DNA from: Petaurus breviceps papuanus | Lineage: Eukaryota > Chordata > Mammalia > Diprotodontia > Petauridae | Assembly: GCA_028583685.1 (NCBI GenBank) | Contig: JAMXIF010000032.1 | Location: forward strand, 6,931,829-6,995,828 | Direction of reading: 5' to 3' | DNA length: 64,000 nt | Shown here: positions 1-10,857 of the stretch, piece by piece | Position numbering within the stretch: position 1 is the first letter of the stretch | How the letters are laid out: each line of letters starts with the position of its first letter | Position numbers and translations under genes: made by a program | Notes under the pieces: model-generated | What the model was told of the DNA's origin: nothing | What the model saw: the letters and a program-made list of their open reading frames with translations, nothing else | Databases searched by the model: none

Positions 1-720
1 AGGTAACACTTGAAAGTTACCAAGAAGTAAATGTAGGTTTGGTATCAGGGGAAGAGATCAACAGCTTTCTAACAGTTACAGCTACTCCAAAGTAGAACAA
101 CAGTCCCAAGAAATGACTTGTCTCTGGGCTTCAGGTAGATGTTGGATAGCTACTTCTCTGGGATGTACTAATGGGGATTATTTGGGAATGTGGGTTGGAT
201 TAATGACCTTTGAGGCCCCTTCTGACTCTGAAATTCTGGTATTCTGTGAAACTGCGCTAGCTACTTTCTTTTGTGGTTACTTCAGTTTAGAGAAATAAGT
301 TTTCATGTTTGCATTGGTTTCTCTTTAGCAAAAATTCTTTTAAAATAAAAAATAATAGATAGGTTATAACCCAGGATAACCTCAGGCTTGGGGAAAATTC
401 TAGGTTCCTCAAAAAAGGCTAGATTACATATTCTGAGACACTGAGATTCAATGAACAAAAGACAGATTTGCTATTGTGGTAATGATCATGGTGACAGGGA
501 GAGAGTCAAAATATCTTCTCAGAGAAGGTGCATGATCTTCAATTTGTAAAAAGTAGACCAAATATGCTGATGAGGGAATTGACGCTGAAGATGGATGAAG
601 ATTTAGTCAAAGAGGAACAAGAAATTAATGAGCTCCAGTATCCTGGACTGAGAAAATAATAACTCAGGACTCTGAAAGCACTTAATAGATGTGATCAGTG
701 AGCCATTCTTAGTTATCTGA
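1..720. other. Unassigned intronic sequence
   Basis: AT-rich sequence of the intron downstream of the GRIN2A 188-bp exon. I see no repeat head, poly-A tail, terminal repeat or splice-flanked reading frame in it. Confidence 0.5.
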
Positions 721-922
721 TACAGTGCAGTGAAATAGATAGAGAGCTGAACTTTAAATCAGAAAGACCAGGGTTCAAATCCCCTATCAGATACTTTCTA
801 ATTGTGTGGTCCTGACAAGTCTCTTGACTGATGTGTGCCTCAGTATCCTTATCTGTAAAATGTAACATTTGAGCTCAATGGCCTCTAAGGCCACTTCCAT
901 CTCTACTTCTGTGACTCTGTGA
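721..922 (+). repeat. MIR/Ther CORE-SINE
   Basis: Diverged tRNA-type head with a B-box-like GGGTTCAAATCCC near 772, then TGTGTGGTCCTGACAAGTC and CAGTATCCTTATCTGTAAAATG, ending in a tail of the form GCCTCTAAGGCCACTTCCA. The order head, core, tail matches marsupial CORE-SINEs. Confidence 0.75.
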
Positions 923-929
923 ATGTTCT

Positions 930-1036
930 TAATAACAAAACGGAAGAGACTTTCTCAAGGTCACATGATCAATAAGTTGCAGAATCAGAACTAGAACTCA
1001 CGGCTACAATCCATGCCATCCAGTATTACCTACACC
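930..1036 (-). repeat. MIR-like SINE fragment
   Basis: Antisense SINE core with CTCAAGGTCACATGATCAATAAG followed by the reversed B-box region AGAACTAGAACTCA. The 3' part is missing. Confidence 0.6.
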
Positions 1037-1774
1037 AAAGATCCCAGAAAAGGAGTGGATCTGAACTATTACCATCATTAACACCATTAACTAACCAAAC
1101 ATACACTGGACTCATGGAATGAGTGGCCTTGTGAACTCTGCAATAGTTGGGATCAATATATCTCCTGCCTTCTATGGGCTTAAACTCTGTCCTGAGCTCA
1201 TGAAAGGAGAAACCTCTTGAAATCCCTGAAAAAGAAGCATGGAAATTGTTGTTTTTGCATTTTTGATTTTTAATGGAAAAGGACTTAAAGAAAGTCTGTC
1301 TCTATGAAATGTTTTTAGCCATTCAAAAGGCTTTCCAGGAGAAACAAACAAATGCAGTAGCAATAATAATAACAATGGCAATGACAATACCATCTGTCTG
1401 GATATCACTTTGCAATCTATAAAATGCTGTCACATTAGTTATTTCATCTGGTTCTTTGAAGATCACTGTGACGGAGAAACGCAGTATCTCAGAGTCAGAA
1501 TAGGCCTCAGCTTCTATCCATATCCCCAAAAGAATCCCCAATTACATCACATCAGACTTTGCTTGAATACTTCAAATAAAAGACAACCTACTAACCCTGA
1601 GACAGCCTTTTCTATTTGTACTTCTACTTCTTAGGAAGTATCTCCCCACCCTATTGTGAAAGCCTAAATTTACTTCCGACCCTTCTACTTATCGTTCCTT
1701 ATTATGCTACTATTATGCCCTATTATGTTACTTATTATAGCCAAATCAAACAATTCTAATGAAATCCACATAGG
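1037..1774. other. Mostly unassigned; possible decayed MIR
   Basis: The part around 1361-1460, with CAATAATAATAACAATGG and ACTTTGCAATCTATAAAATG, resembles a heavily decayed antisense MIR. The rest shows no recognisable feature. Confidence 0.35.
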
Positions 1775-1922
1775 CAGGCAGGGAACTGATCATATCCTCA
1801 TTTTACTGGTGAAGAAAATGAGCTGCAGAAAAGGAAAATGACTTACTCAAAGTCACATAGCTAATAAATGACAAAACCAGCAGCAGATCTAGGCTTCTGC
1901 TTACATATCCACTTGGCTTTGT
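1775..1922 (-). repeat. MIR-like SINE
   Basis: Antisense core: CTCATTTTACTGGTGAAGAAAATGAG, a poor match to the usual GATGAGGAAACTGAG, then ACTCAAAGTCACATAGCTAATAA and a degenerate head. Confidence 0.65.
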
Positions 1923-2379
1923 ATTACACTGACAATAGATATTATCTGTGATTCAAAGATGTCAAATGAATTTTGCTATTGCTTTTTTGCTATTGCTGGT
2001 TTTTTTTCCCAGTTTCCTATAAACATTGAGCAGGGAGAGGTTTCTGTTAAACCATCCAGACATTTCCCCTACATTAGTGATATGAGATGGATGAACAAGA
2101 CTATGGAGGTCATTTGTGGCCATGGATCAGAAAAAAATCAATTGAATCACCAAAGTATTGAAGTATAGAATTTGCCTTGTAGACTTCCTGGTCACTATCT
2201 GAATGAATGAACTACTAAATCCTAGCCCCTGAGCCACCAGGACTGAAAGAAAAAGAATCCTGGGGATGGGAGGGGGAAGCAGTGGGTATGATTTCTGCAG
2301 GTCCCTGTGGATCTATTGGGTATTTACTGTAGACAAATTTCCTTGGTAAAACTATATAGGATTCTGGAATCAAATATAG
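1923..2379. other. Unassigned intronic sequence
   Basis: No repeat signature or gene-like feature recognised here. Confidence 0.45.
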
Positions 2380-2815
2380 AACTGCTGCTAATAATAATAC
2401 CTGGGACTTGTATAGCATTTTTTTTTTTTGCTTTTTGGAGGGCAATTGGGGTTCAGTGACTTGCCCAAGGTCACATGGCTAGTTTTTGTGTGTTTGTGTT
2501 AAGTGTCTGAGGCCGGATCTGAACTCAGGTCCTCCTGGCTCCAGGGCCGGCGCTCTATTCACAGCTCCACCTAGCCGCCCCAACTTGTATAGCATTTTCA
2601 AGTTTGTAAAAACACTTTCTATATTGTCTCATTGAGCTTCACAACAACCAAGTGACACAATGCTATTGTTATACCCTTTTAGGATGAGCAAACAGACAAA
2701 TTGAGGTGAAGTAGCTTACTCAGAATTACCCAGCTAATAAGTGTCTGAGACAGGTTTTGAACTCAGGACTTCAAGCCCTGGCCTCTGTCCACTGTGCCAA
2801 CTAGCTGCCTAATAT
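2380..2815 (-). repeat. MIR SINE split by a younger SINE
   Basis: Antisense MIR whose L2-type tail (TATAGCATTTTCAAGTTTG, TTGTCTCATTGAG) and core are separated by the MAR1-like SINE at 2421-2582. Sequence resumes at 2583 with the duplicated target ACTTGTATAGCATTT. Confidence 0.8.
2421..2582 (-). repeat. MAR1-like SINE with target-site duplication
   Basis: Antisense copy running from a poly-T at 2421 to CCACCTAGCCGCCCC. It carries TTGCCCAAGGTCACATGGCT and the reversed B-box TGAACTCAGG. ACTTGTATAGCATTT flanks it directly at 2406-2420 and 2583-2597, so the insertion boundaries are secure. Confidence 0.9.
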
Positions 2816-3284
2816 ATCAAACAGAACTGCAAAAAGAAGTCTTTTTTCTTTCAAACATGCTAGAATATTCTCTTTCCATGTAATGCTAGGAGGTCAAATC
2901 ACCAAAATAGAAGGAAAACTTACCTAATCCCAAATTGATACCATCCACCGCCCACTATCTAATTTAGCCAAGGAGACAGGGAACATTCAGAAAATATATT
3001 TTATCTCACTCTTTCAAAATTATCTTTCTCCTCTCCAAAGGAGTTCTGAGTGGGCTCAGATTTCAGAACTCCTTGCCAGGAACTGGGTGCAATCCCTATG
3101 CAGTACAAGTCCACTGAGCATTGCTTATATGTGGGAAATAAATGAGGTTACCTGTATAGGCAACAAGGTATAGTATAAAGAGAATAAGACACCATTAAAA
3201 AAAGAAACAGGATTCATCTACCCTGTCTGACATTCATTAGTTGCATGAATTTTGATCGTTGTATTTCTAATCTATTATTACTAT
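2816..3284. other. Unassigned intronic sequence
   Basis: Unique-looking sequence with no repeat consensus recognised. Confidence 0.45.
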
Positions 3285-3515
3285 TGTTAACAATTATAAT
3301 AACTAGAATTTATATAGTGCTTTAAAGTTTGCAGATAATTTCACATATGTTATCTCATTTGATGCTCACATCAATCCTGTGAGGGAGGTGCTATTATTAT
3401 CCCCATTTTACAGATGAGAAAACTGAGAGACTGAGAGATTGTGATTTTTTTTAAGGTCACACAGAAAACACCTGGGAGATCTTGGATTTGAAACCAGGTC
3501 TTTTGGCTCTAAATC
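3285..3515 (-). repeat. MIR SINE, near full length
   Basis: Antisense copy: TATAGTGCTTTAAAGTTTGC, TTATCTCATTTGATGCTCAC, CTATTATTATCCCCATTTTA, AGGTCACACAG and GGATTTGAAACCAGG in the order expected from the L2-like 3' tail to the tRNA head. Confidence 0.85.
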
Positions 3516-3524
3516 CTTATAGAC

Positions 3525-3672
3525 TGAAACATAGATTCAAAGATCTGGAGCTGAAAAGGGTATCAGACCCACCTAGTTAAACCCTCTCATTTTTTCAGAT
3601 GAAGAGACTAAGGCCCATGATGGTTAAATGATTTTCCTAAGGTCATAGAAGTAGTGAGAGCCAGATGTATCA
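3525..3672 (-). repeat. Ther-type SINE (L3-like tail)
   Basis: Antisense copy opening with the tail motif CATAGATTCAAAGATCTGGA, then a decayed CAGATGAAGAGACTAAGGCC and AAGGTCATAGAAGTAGTGAG. Confidence 0.7.
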
Positions 3673-3769
3673 TGCTTCATCTTTTTTTACTAGTGCAAAA
3701 AGAATCCTGCTATAAGAATGCAGACTGCCATCCATCTATGCTTCAGCACAGACAGTCCCTGGGAGTTGT

Positions 3770-4090
3770 CTGAGGTTAAGTGGATTACATAGGGCCAAAC
3801 ACCTAGTAAGTTTCAGAGGGGCAGCTAGGTGGTGCAGAGCACTGAATCTGGAGTCAGGAAGTCATCTTCCCAAGTTCAAATCTGGTCTCAGACACTTGCT
3901 AGCTGTGTGACCCTGGGGGAGTTACTTAACCTGCCTCAGTTCATCATCTATAAGAAAATTACAAATCACTCCTGTATCCTTCTCAAGAAAACCCCAAACA
4001 GAGTCACAATGAGTCAGACATGACTGAACAACAAAGTTTCAGAGACAGAATTTGAACTTAGGTCTTCCTAATATTCTGAAAATTCTGGTT
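3770..4090 (-). repeat. MIR-like fragment interrupted by a SINE
   Basis: TCTGAGGTTAAGTGGATTACA and CACCTAGTAAGTTTCAGAG on the left continue after the inserted SINE with ACAGAATTTGAACTTAGGTC on the right. Confidence 0.6.
3819..4033 (+). repeat. WSINE-like CORE-SINE
   Basis: Head GGGCAGCTAGGTGGTGCAGA, B-box-like AAGTTCAAATCTGG, core TAGCTGTGTGACCCTGG, then CTCAAGAAAACCCCAAACAG and GTCAGACATGACTGAACAAC. The target AAGTTTCAGAG is duplicated at 3808-3818 and 4034-4044. A 64-codon reading frame here is only this SINE. Confidence 0.9.
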
Positions 4091-4898
4091 TGAGGGTCAG
4101 ACATAATTATCACATGATGTAGGAATTCACACAATCATGGTGAAGATAAGACAAAAACACAGATAACAACAATACAAAATGGAAGATGATTAGTAAGCAC
4201 ATCAGAGGTAGAAGCTGCTATGGAAGTTCAGAGAATGGAAGAAACACTTTAAGTCAAGTGTTGAGGAAAAAAAATTAATGGAAGAAGTGGCTAGTGAGCT
4301 GGGCCTTGAGGTCAGCAAGTGGAAATGGGGGAGGGATAGAGATAATATTTGACAACTGTATAGTCCTATAGATGGTGAGCTGTGATTATTTGCTCTAAGT
4401 TCTGGAGAATTATCTGTAAATGGGTCAAGCTTTGTCAAGCGTCAAACCAGCTGGTCCAGATTTTCATTTTGAGGATGAGGTTGGACACAGACGACCATCT
4501 GGAGGTTAGAAAGAGAACAAGAAACCTTACATTCCATTATTAAGAATAATCCCTCGCCCACAATGTGCCTCTCAGGAAGTTGCTTGACTTTTGTAGTTCT
4601 CAGTTGCCTCTTTAAGTAAAATAAAGTTTGCTTATTTTGAGCCTTTGTGGAAAGGATGCTGTACAATGTACAAAGGCTTTTTCAGCCATAAGAGGAGGAG
4701 GGAAAGCCTGTGTGGTCGTGGTACTGTGAAATGAGGGATTATTGGGCTTCTTTTTCTTTTAGGGGCTTTAATTCCAGGCCACACTTTGTGTCTGTAACTA
4801 TTCTACATCAATTTTCCCACCTCCCACTTTCTTCTTTTCACTCCTCCAAAATCTGAAGTGCCAAAATTGGGACAGGGGAATTTTGGGAGAAAAGAGGG
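4091..4898. other. Unassigned intronic sequence
   Basis: No recognisable repeat family. Open frames on the minus strand at 4202-4666 are short, lack splice context and match nothing I know. Confidence 0.4.
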
Positions 4899-5025
4899 AT
4901 CACAGGAACATAGATTTAGAGTTGAAAAGAAATTAGAGTTTATTATTTCCAACTTCATTATTTTATAGATGTGGATGCTGAGATTCAGAAAAAGTAAATG
5001 ATTGGCTCCAGGTCATGCAGGATTA
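4899..5025 (-). repeat. Ther-type SINE fragment
   Basis: Antisense tail AGGAACATAGATTTAGAGTTG followed by ATTATTTTATAGATGTGGATG and a decayed core. Confidence 0.6.
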
Positions 5026-5212
5026 CTGACCTAGATCTGGAAGGGAACTTAGAAATAATTTAGTCTGAACCCCTTATTTTACACATAAGAGAACTGAGGT
5101 CTAGAATAGGGGAGTGATTTTTCCAAACTCACATTAAGTAGTGAGTCCTAGATCTGGGTTTCAAAACTAGGTTTTTCAACCCTAAATTCAAACTGTTTCC
5201 TCTATACCATGG
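5026..5212 (-). repeat. Ther-type SINE
   Basis: A second copy, head to tail with the previous one. It carries GATCTGGAAGGGAACTTAGA, CTTATTTTACACATAAGAGAA, TTCCAAACTCACATTAAGTAG and the reversed head to ACTGTTTCCTCTATACCATG. Confidence 0.7.
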
Positions 5213-5409
5213 AAAGTGGTCAACATTGATAAGAGGGTTGGGAAGGGGATCATTATGACTCCAAACCCACAGAGTAAAAAGGAGTGTGTGCCCCCTTCTT
5301 ACAGATAAAACAAAAACAGGGAAGTTGATGAAGTGGTTTCTGGACTAATGATTTCCTCATTGTGGAGAAATCCTATTATGGAAACTTTCTCTACTGATGT
5401 GTATCATCA

Positions 5410-5545
5410 ACCACTTTGTAATATACTCTTGAGAGTTGTCCAAGGTCCTGAGAAGTAATAAATGGCTGCCCCATAACTAGGATGTATCAAAGGAACGACT
5501 TGAACCCAGCACTTTTTGACACAAAGGTAACTTCTTTATTCATTG
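5410..5545 (-). repeat. Decayed MIR-like fragment
   Basis: Only the general order survives: GAGTTGTCCAAGGTCCTGAGA, then GACTTGAACCCAGCACTTTT. Low confidence. Confidence 0.35.
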
Positions 5546-5589
5546 CTTTTAGTTATGATAGTAATGATGCTATTAGCAGTAGCCTTTGT

Positions 5590-5712
5590 TCAATAACAAT
5601 CAACAACTATTTATTAATCACCTACTACATGGCAGGTGTTTTGCTAGGAACTGAGGATATAGGAAATTTAAAAAATGAGAAAGTTCCTGCCTCCAGGGTT
5701 CTTGTGTTCTAA
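5590..5712 (-). repeat. LINE2 3' end, antisense
   Basis: Reverse complement of the LINE2 3' terminus: CAACTATTTATTAATCACCTACTACATGGCAGG, then CTAGGAACTGAGGATA and a decayed TGCCTCCAGGGTTCTTGTGTTC. Confidence 0.75.
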
Positions 5713-5760
5713 TAGGGTATACCGTACATATAAGAAGGTGGTGATTTAGAAGGTGTGGGA

Positions 5761-5923
5761 GGGGCAGCTAGGTGGCACAGTGAATAGAGCACCAACCCTG
5801 AAGTCAGGAGGACCTGATTTCAAATCCGGCCTTAGACACTTAACACTTACTAGCTGTGTGACCTTGGACAAATCACTTAACCCCAATTGCCCTGCTTTCC
5901 CCACTCCAAAGAGACAAAAAAAA
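5761..5923 (+). repeat. MAR1-like SINE with target-site duplication
   Basis: Head GGGGCAGCTAGGTGGCACAG, B-box-like TTTCAAATCCGG, TTAACACTTACTAGCTGTGTGACC and CTTAACCCCAATTGCC, then an A-rich tail. A short target (GTGTGGGA) is repeated on both sides, ending at 5760 and 5932. Confidence 0.9.
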
Positions 5924-5937
5924 AGTGTGGGAACCTA

Positions 5938-5941
<4 letters not shown>

Positions 5942-6013
<72 letters not shown>
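5942..6013. repeat. (CT)n/(CA)n compound microsatellite
   Basis: About 38 bases of CT units change directly into about 35 bases of CA units. This is just past the A-tail of the preceding SINE, a common birthplace for such repeats. Confidence 0.95.
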
Positions 6014-6016
<3 letters not shown>

Positions 6017-6894
6017 ATGAATGAGGCTGAAAACTGTTTACTGAGGCAGAAATATAAAGAGGTAATGTAAAACAAAAGAAAACAGAATATTGTCATTTGA
6101 GAAAAGGGTTTGATCAGGGCTTATCAAACTCATGAATCCTGAATTGCCTTGAGTGTGGTGCTATAATAGAGCTGGTCTCTGCGGCAAGCTATTCATTAAA
6201 TCTCATTTGAGTTTTTATGGCTTTCCTGACATATGAACCTTCCTGGCATGAGGCATTCACTTATCGTTTAGTCTGGGATAGCACTACTGATCCTGCTCTC
6301 ATCTGCATGTCACACGGATAATAAACAATGACTCTCCGGATCCCAACCATACTGTTGGGCGAGTAGGCAGATGGAAATCCTCAGGCCTTCACTCTAAGGG
6401 AAGTGTGAAGGATCTCCTTGGATAAGTCAAAAAAAAAAAGAAAAACCGCCAAAGAAACAAACAAAACCCACCCTATTGTTATTCCAAATATGCCTCTAGT
6501 TAAAATTAGGCAGGAGATAAGTCTAATTTTTATGCTTCCATCTGGTCACAGGCCAATGGAAAAGCAGTTAAATCTGTTATTGCTAATCTATATTGAGGAA
6601 TCATGCTTTCTTCCTTCCCCCAAATTGCTTTTTGGAGTAAGTTATTTGCCTGTGACACATCATACAGGGCAAGGAGGGGTCAAGCTAACTTTGTTGTTGG
6701 GGTAGCTCAAGTAATATGCTCATTCTACTGCCCCTACATCCTGTTCCTCCTGGGTGCCCAGCACTGAAAATGATATCGTTCAATAAGGGCACAGCTGGAT
6801 TCTTGCACATGTAAATGAGGGTCTCTGTGTGTGTGCAGGTTTTCCATTCAAATTTTGTATTGGCAATAAGGAAGCCCATTTGAATTAAAGAACA
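6014..6894. other. Unique sequence, possible conserved non-coding element
   Basis: No repeat recognised. The part 6090-6400 is less AT-rich and keeps several CpG dinucleotides (CACACGGATAATAAACAATG, TCTCCGGATCCCAACC), unlike the surrounding decayed repeats. Conservation is an inference only. Confidence 0.35.
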
Positions 6895-6975
6895 TCAAAG
6901 CAAGAAAGTCCTTAGAGATCTAACTAATCCAAACCCTCATTTTATAGAGGAAGAAATATTCATCTCTAAGTTGAA
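6895..6975 (-). repeat. Ther-type SINE tail fragment
   Basis: Antisense GAAAGTCCTTAGAGATCTAAC and CCCTCATTTTATAGAGGAAG. Only the tail and start of the core remain. Confidence 0.55.
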
Positions 6976-7009
6976 AGACTTGGACCAGATGAGCTCTAAG
7001 GTCTTTGTG

Positions 7010-7450
7010 GAAAAAGCACTGGTTTAGGGTTGAGAGGATAAGGGTGCAAATATTGCCTCTGTCTATTCTGTGGTTGTTCCGTCATTTTCAGTTGTGTCTG
7101 ACTCTTTGTGACCCAATCTGTGGTTTTCTTGGCAAAGATAGTAGAGTGGTTTGCCATTTCTTTCTCTAGCTCATTTTATAGATGAGGCAAATAGGGTTGT
7201 GACTTGCCCAGGGTCACACAGCTTGTAAGTTTCTGGAGGCACATTTGAACTCAGGAAGATGACTCCAGGCCCAGCACTCTATCCACAGCACCACCAGGCT
7301 GCCTTCACCTGCTTCCATCCTTTACTGCCTGTGTAACCTTGCAGATGTTATTTAATCTCTCTGGGCCTCAGTTTCCTTACTTGTAAAATGAAGGGGTTGG
7401 ATTAGATGATCTTTATGGTCCTTTCTAGCTCTAAATCTTTGACTCTAAGG
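7010..7450 (+). repeat. Ther/MIR SINE interrupted by a SINE
   Basis: The head (GTTTAGGGTTGAGAGGATAAGGGTGCAAAT) lies left of an inserted WSINE. The core and tail resume at about 7308 with TACTGCCTGTGTAACCTTG, CTGGGCCTCAGTTTCCTTAC and GATTAGATGATCTTTATGGTCC. Confidence 0.75.
7073..7307 (-). repeat. WSINE-like CORE-SINE
   Basis: Antisense copy: GTCATTTTCAGTTGTGTCTGAC, TTCTTGGCAAAGATAGTAGAG, ACTTGCCCAGGGTCACACAG, reversed B-box TTTGAACTCAGG and head ACAGCACCACCAGGCTGCC. Confidence 0.85.
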
Positions 7451-7549
7451 TCCTAAACTTGAGATCATAGAGCTCAAAACATGGTTTCAATTTACCTTTC
7501 CACCCAAAATGGCCTATTAGCTTTTCCATATTTTATCTCCTATACTCAT

Positions 7550-7856
7550 GTCTTTGAATTAGTGGTCCTCCACCATGGCTATGGCATATGTCCATTATAT
7601 TTCTGCCTTAAAGAATCCCCTAGCTTCCTTCAAAGTACAGTTTAGATGCCACTTCCTGCACAGAGACTTTCCAGATCTCCCCAGATGTTAGTGTTCACTC
7701 CTTGAAATTATTTTGAATTTCCTGAATTTGTATTTCCCCTAGTAGAATATAAGTTTCTTGAGGACAAGAACTATTTTGTTTTATGGCTCAGACATCTAGC
7801 CTATGGCCTTGAATGGAGTAAGCACTTAATAAATGCTTACTGAATTGAATTGCTGA
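7550..7856 (+). repeat. LINE2 3' end
   Basis: Sense LINE2 3' region: GCCACTTCCTGCACAGAGACTTTCC, AAGTTTCTTGAGGACAAGAAC and the terminus AGTAAGCACTTAATAAATGCTTACTGAATTG. Upstream limit approximate. Confidence 0.8.
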
Positions 7857-8580
7857 AACTAATTAGCGGTAGAATTGGGTCAATATCCTATGTCCTTTGA
7901 CCCTCAAACAAATGTTTTCTCTGTCTCTCTAATCTTATTTAGCCATGCAATTCTATCCTCTCTAAAGATGTGCATATAGTCAGACTTATTTTCTATCTTC
8001 CCAAACAAGAAATGAGCTGCTTGTTTAAGGTGTTCCCACTTTAGCCAAATGCATTGGGAATAATGTGAGTGAGTCCCTTTCACCAAATTTAGGATCGGTT
8101 CAGAACTGATCATGGACAAGTCCAGCACTTTGACTGAATTCTATCCAAATGTTAGATTTCTTATGCTTGGGTCAACTTTTATTATTTTTGAACAAGAGAT
8201 TACTGCTTCTATTGCTAAACATAAGCAGGTCTTTGGGGGTGGTTAGGACAATATGTGTCTGTTTCAATCTTAGCTGAATGAGGTTGCTGAATAAATAGCC
8301 CAGCCAATATGACTAATTTCCCACATGCTCATTTCCATGGTCACCATCACCCTGACACTAGAGAGCTTTCCCATTTTTCATCTGTCAGGTTTTCCAAATC
8401 ACCAGGGTCTGCAGATGCCTGAACAAAATTAGAAGACCCAGTGCCCTGAGGAGAAATAAAGCACAGGGCAAAACTCCAACATCAAAGTAAACAACCAAGT
8501 GAGTCCACAGGATGTGAAGCTCAGGGATAGTTTCTCTAGCACATATTGGTCAAAGAATAAAGACTGATAAGACCATTTTG
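7857..8580. other. Unassigned intronic sequence
   Basis: No repeat or gene signature recognised. Reading frames here are short and unsupported. Confidence 0.4.
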
Positions 8581-8828
8581 TATTGTTGTTTAGTCATTTC
8601 AGTCACATCAGATTCTTTGTTACCCCTTTTGGAGTTTTCTTGGCAAAGATACTAGAGTTGATTGCCATTTCCTTCTCTAGCCCATTTTACAGATGAAGAA
8701 ACTGAGGCAGAGCTGACTTGCCCAAGGTCACACAGCTAGTAAGTGTCTCAATCTGGATTTGAATTCAGGAAGATGAGTCTTCCTGACTCTAAGCCAGGTA
8801 CTCTATCCACTGTGCCACTTAGTTACTC
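8581..8828 (-). repeat. WSINE-like CORE-SINE
   Basis: Antisense full-length copy: TTGTTGTTTAGTCATTTCAG, TTTTCTTGGCAAAGATACTAG, TTGCCCAAGGTCACACAGCTA and head TATCCACTGTGCCACTTAGTT. Confidence 0.9.
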
Positions 8829-9019
8829 CTGTAAATTTGCAGTACTTTGGTTTAATTCCCATGATGTCAGGGCACCAGACAAAGTTTCTAGGGACTAGGA
8901 GCATGGCTATGCCCTTCTCCCCATGAAAAATTATATGGAGAACTGGTCACCTCTTCCTGCCCACCCATCCGTCACTCAATGCTTCAGTCCCATTTGGAAT
9001 AAACTAATCATTCTGTCAC

Positions 9020-9800
9020 TAATGAATCCATTTGTCAACAAGCATTTAGTAAGGACCTATTGTGTGTCAGACATTTTCTGGGTACTAGGACTACAAAGGC
9101 AAAAACATAAATAGCCTATGACCCCAGGAAATTTCGAATCTATCAAGGGAGACAAGATATACCTGTAGAAACAGATGAAAAATTAAAACAAGGTAATTTT
9201 GCAGTTAGAAAGAAGCCAGTTGGTACAGTAGATAGAACACTGGGTCTGGATTCAGTAAGGTGCATCTTCCTGAATTCAAATCTAGTTTCAGACACTTATT
9301 AGATGTGTGACCCTGGGCTAGTCACTTAATCCTGTTTGCTTCAATTTCCTCATCTGTAAAATGAGCTGGAGAAGGAAATGATAAACCACTCCAGTATCCT
9401 TGCCAAGAAAACCCTAAAAGGGGGAATCACAAAGAGTTGGACATGACTAAAAATGTTAACAAGAATTTGAGGGGGACAGAGGTAGTAATAGTAGCCAGTG
9501 TTTATCAGGAAAGAACTTAAGTAGGTGATCTAGTTGTAAGTAGGAGATCTAGACAGATGAATCTAGGTGTTTGAGGTGAACTTTGAAGTAAACTAGGGAA
9601 TTCTTAAAGGAGAAAGTAAGAGAAAGCTCACAATGCAAAAGCCTAAAGACAGAAGATGGAAAGTCATAGGTGAAGAACAGCAAACAGGGCTGAGTAGTCA
9701 AGTGTGTAAATGGAAATAGTATGTAATTGACCTAGAAAGGTAGGTTGTAGTCAGGTCATGAAGGGTGTGAAAGGTCAGCTAGAGGAAGGAAGAGCACTAA
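9020..9800 (-). repeat. LINE2, antisense, interrupted by a SINE
   Basis: LINE2 3' terminus in antisense at 9020-9200 (CAACAAGCATTTAGTAAGGACC, TGTGTGTCAGACATTTTC). It continues beyond the inserted SINE at 9464-9800 with the more 5' part (GAACTTTGAAGTAAACTAGGG, AGAAAGGTAGGTTGTAGTCAGGTCATGAAGG). Confidence 0.75.
9211..9463 (+). repeat. WSINE-like CORE-SINE
   Basis: Sense copy inserted in LINE2: GAAGCCAGTTGGTACAGTAG, TGAATTCAAATCTAG, ATGTGTGACCCTGGGCTAGTC, ATGAGCTGGAGAAGGAAATG and GAGTTGGACATGACTAAAA. Confidence 0.85.
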
Positions 9801-10340
9801 AACTCAGAGAGAGATGCCTGTTAATTGGGAGTGGTTAAGAGGGTTGTTAACCAACTCTGACAGAGGTGACTCAGACACTTCATTCTAACTCTTTCCCCCT
9901 CCAAAATATTTTTATGTTATGATCTGAAAGGGCATTTCAGAATGTTGTATTTCCTTCTCCCCCTTATTTCTTACCCTCATTGTACTGTTTATCACCTGAA
10001 ATGGGCCCAGACAGACAAGTACCACAGGGTGATCTTGAGTCATCTGAGGACATGAATGAGGCCGAGTGTCACGCAGAGCTGTTCACAGGGGATGTCGGCA
10101 GGAACCAAAGATTAGAGAACCCACAAAATAGCAGCTCATCAGTGACTCAGCTGCTAAGTGAGCGGTACACTCTCAAGTACTCTCTCAATAGCTGCCTGGG
10201 AGTCAGCTGAGGGAAACTCATTTGTCCTTAAACTTAGTCAATTTTGTTCAAGAACTTGGTAATGTGTACTTTTTGAATGGATGCAAGTTAGAGTTTTCAA
10301 AGCACAGATGAAACATTCTCCCTGAACCAAAAACCCCTCA
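9801..10340. other. Unassigned intronic sequence
   Basis: A 76-codon plus-strand frame at 9980-10210 has no splice sites at its ends that would fit, and resembles no family I know. The rest shows no repeat signature. Confidence 0.4.
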
Positions 10341-10600
10341 ATGCAATCCAATCTAGGAAAGATGTATTAAATGCCTACTGAATGAATAGGAGACAAGGTG
10401 CTAGGCACTGAAGATACAGAGTGAATGAAAACCAGTCCTTGGGCTTGAGCAACTCACCATTCTGCTTGGGATTTGGCAGGAAACATGCCACATACAATAT
10501 ACAAATACATGAATACAAAGTCACTGCAAGAGGGAAATAGTTCTAATAATTAGGGATGAAGGGTGTAATAAAGGAGGAGAGTGGATCAGGAAAGGTCCCT
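10341..10600 (-). repeat. LINE2 3' part, antisense
   Basis: GTATTAAATGCCTACTGAATG, GGTGCTAGGCACTGAAGATACAGAG and CAAGAGGGAAATAGTTCTAATAATTAGGGATGAAGGG follow the antisense LINE2 order. Confidence 0.65.
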
Positions 10601-10608
10601 AGTCAATG

Positions 10609-10657
<49 letters not shown>

Positions 10658-10850
10658 NNNNNNNNNNNNNNNNNNNNNNNNNNNNNNNNNNNNNNNNNNN
10701 NNNNNNNNNNNNNNNNNNNNNNNNNNNNNNNNNNNNNNNNNNNNNNNNNNNNNNNNNTCTCTCTCTCTCTCTCTCTCTTCTGTCTCTCTCTGTCTCTGTC
10801 TCTGTCACACACACACACACATTCACACACAAACACAGACAGAGAGTATG
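10609..10850. repeat. (CT)n/(CA)n microsatellite with assembly gap
   Basis: CT units (10609-10657), a run of N, more CT with TGTCTC interruptions (10758-10805), then CA units to about 10830. Reading frames in this stretch are artefacts of the dinucleotide repeat. Confidence 0.95.
10658..10757. other. Assembly gap of exactly 100 N
   Basis: The round number indicates a placeholder gap of unknown true size, caused by the flanking CT repeat. Confidence 0.98.
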
Positions 10851-10857
10851 AATCCTA

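Noticed and set aside
3819-4033. tRNA-like head with B-box, considered as a tRNA gene
   Set aside because: The head is followed by CORE-SINE sequence and flanked by target duplications. No complete cloverleaf. The same applies to the other SINE copies.
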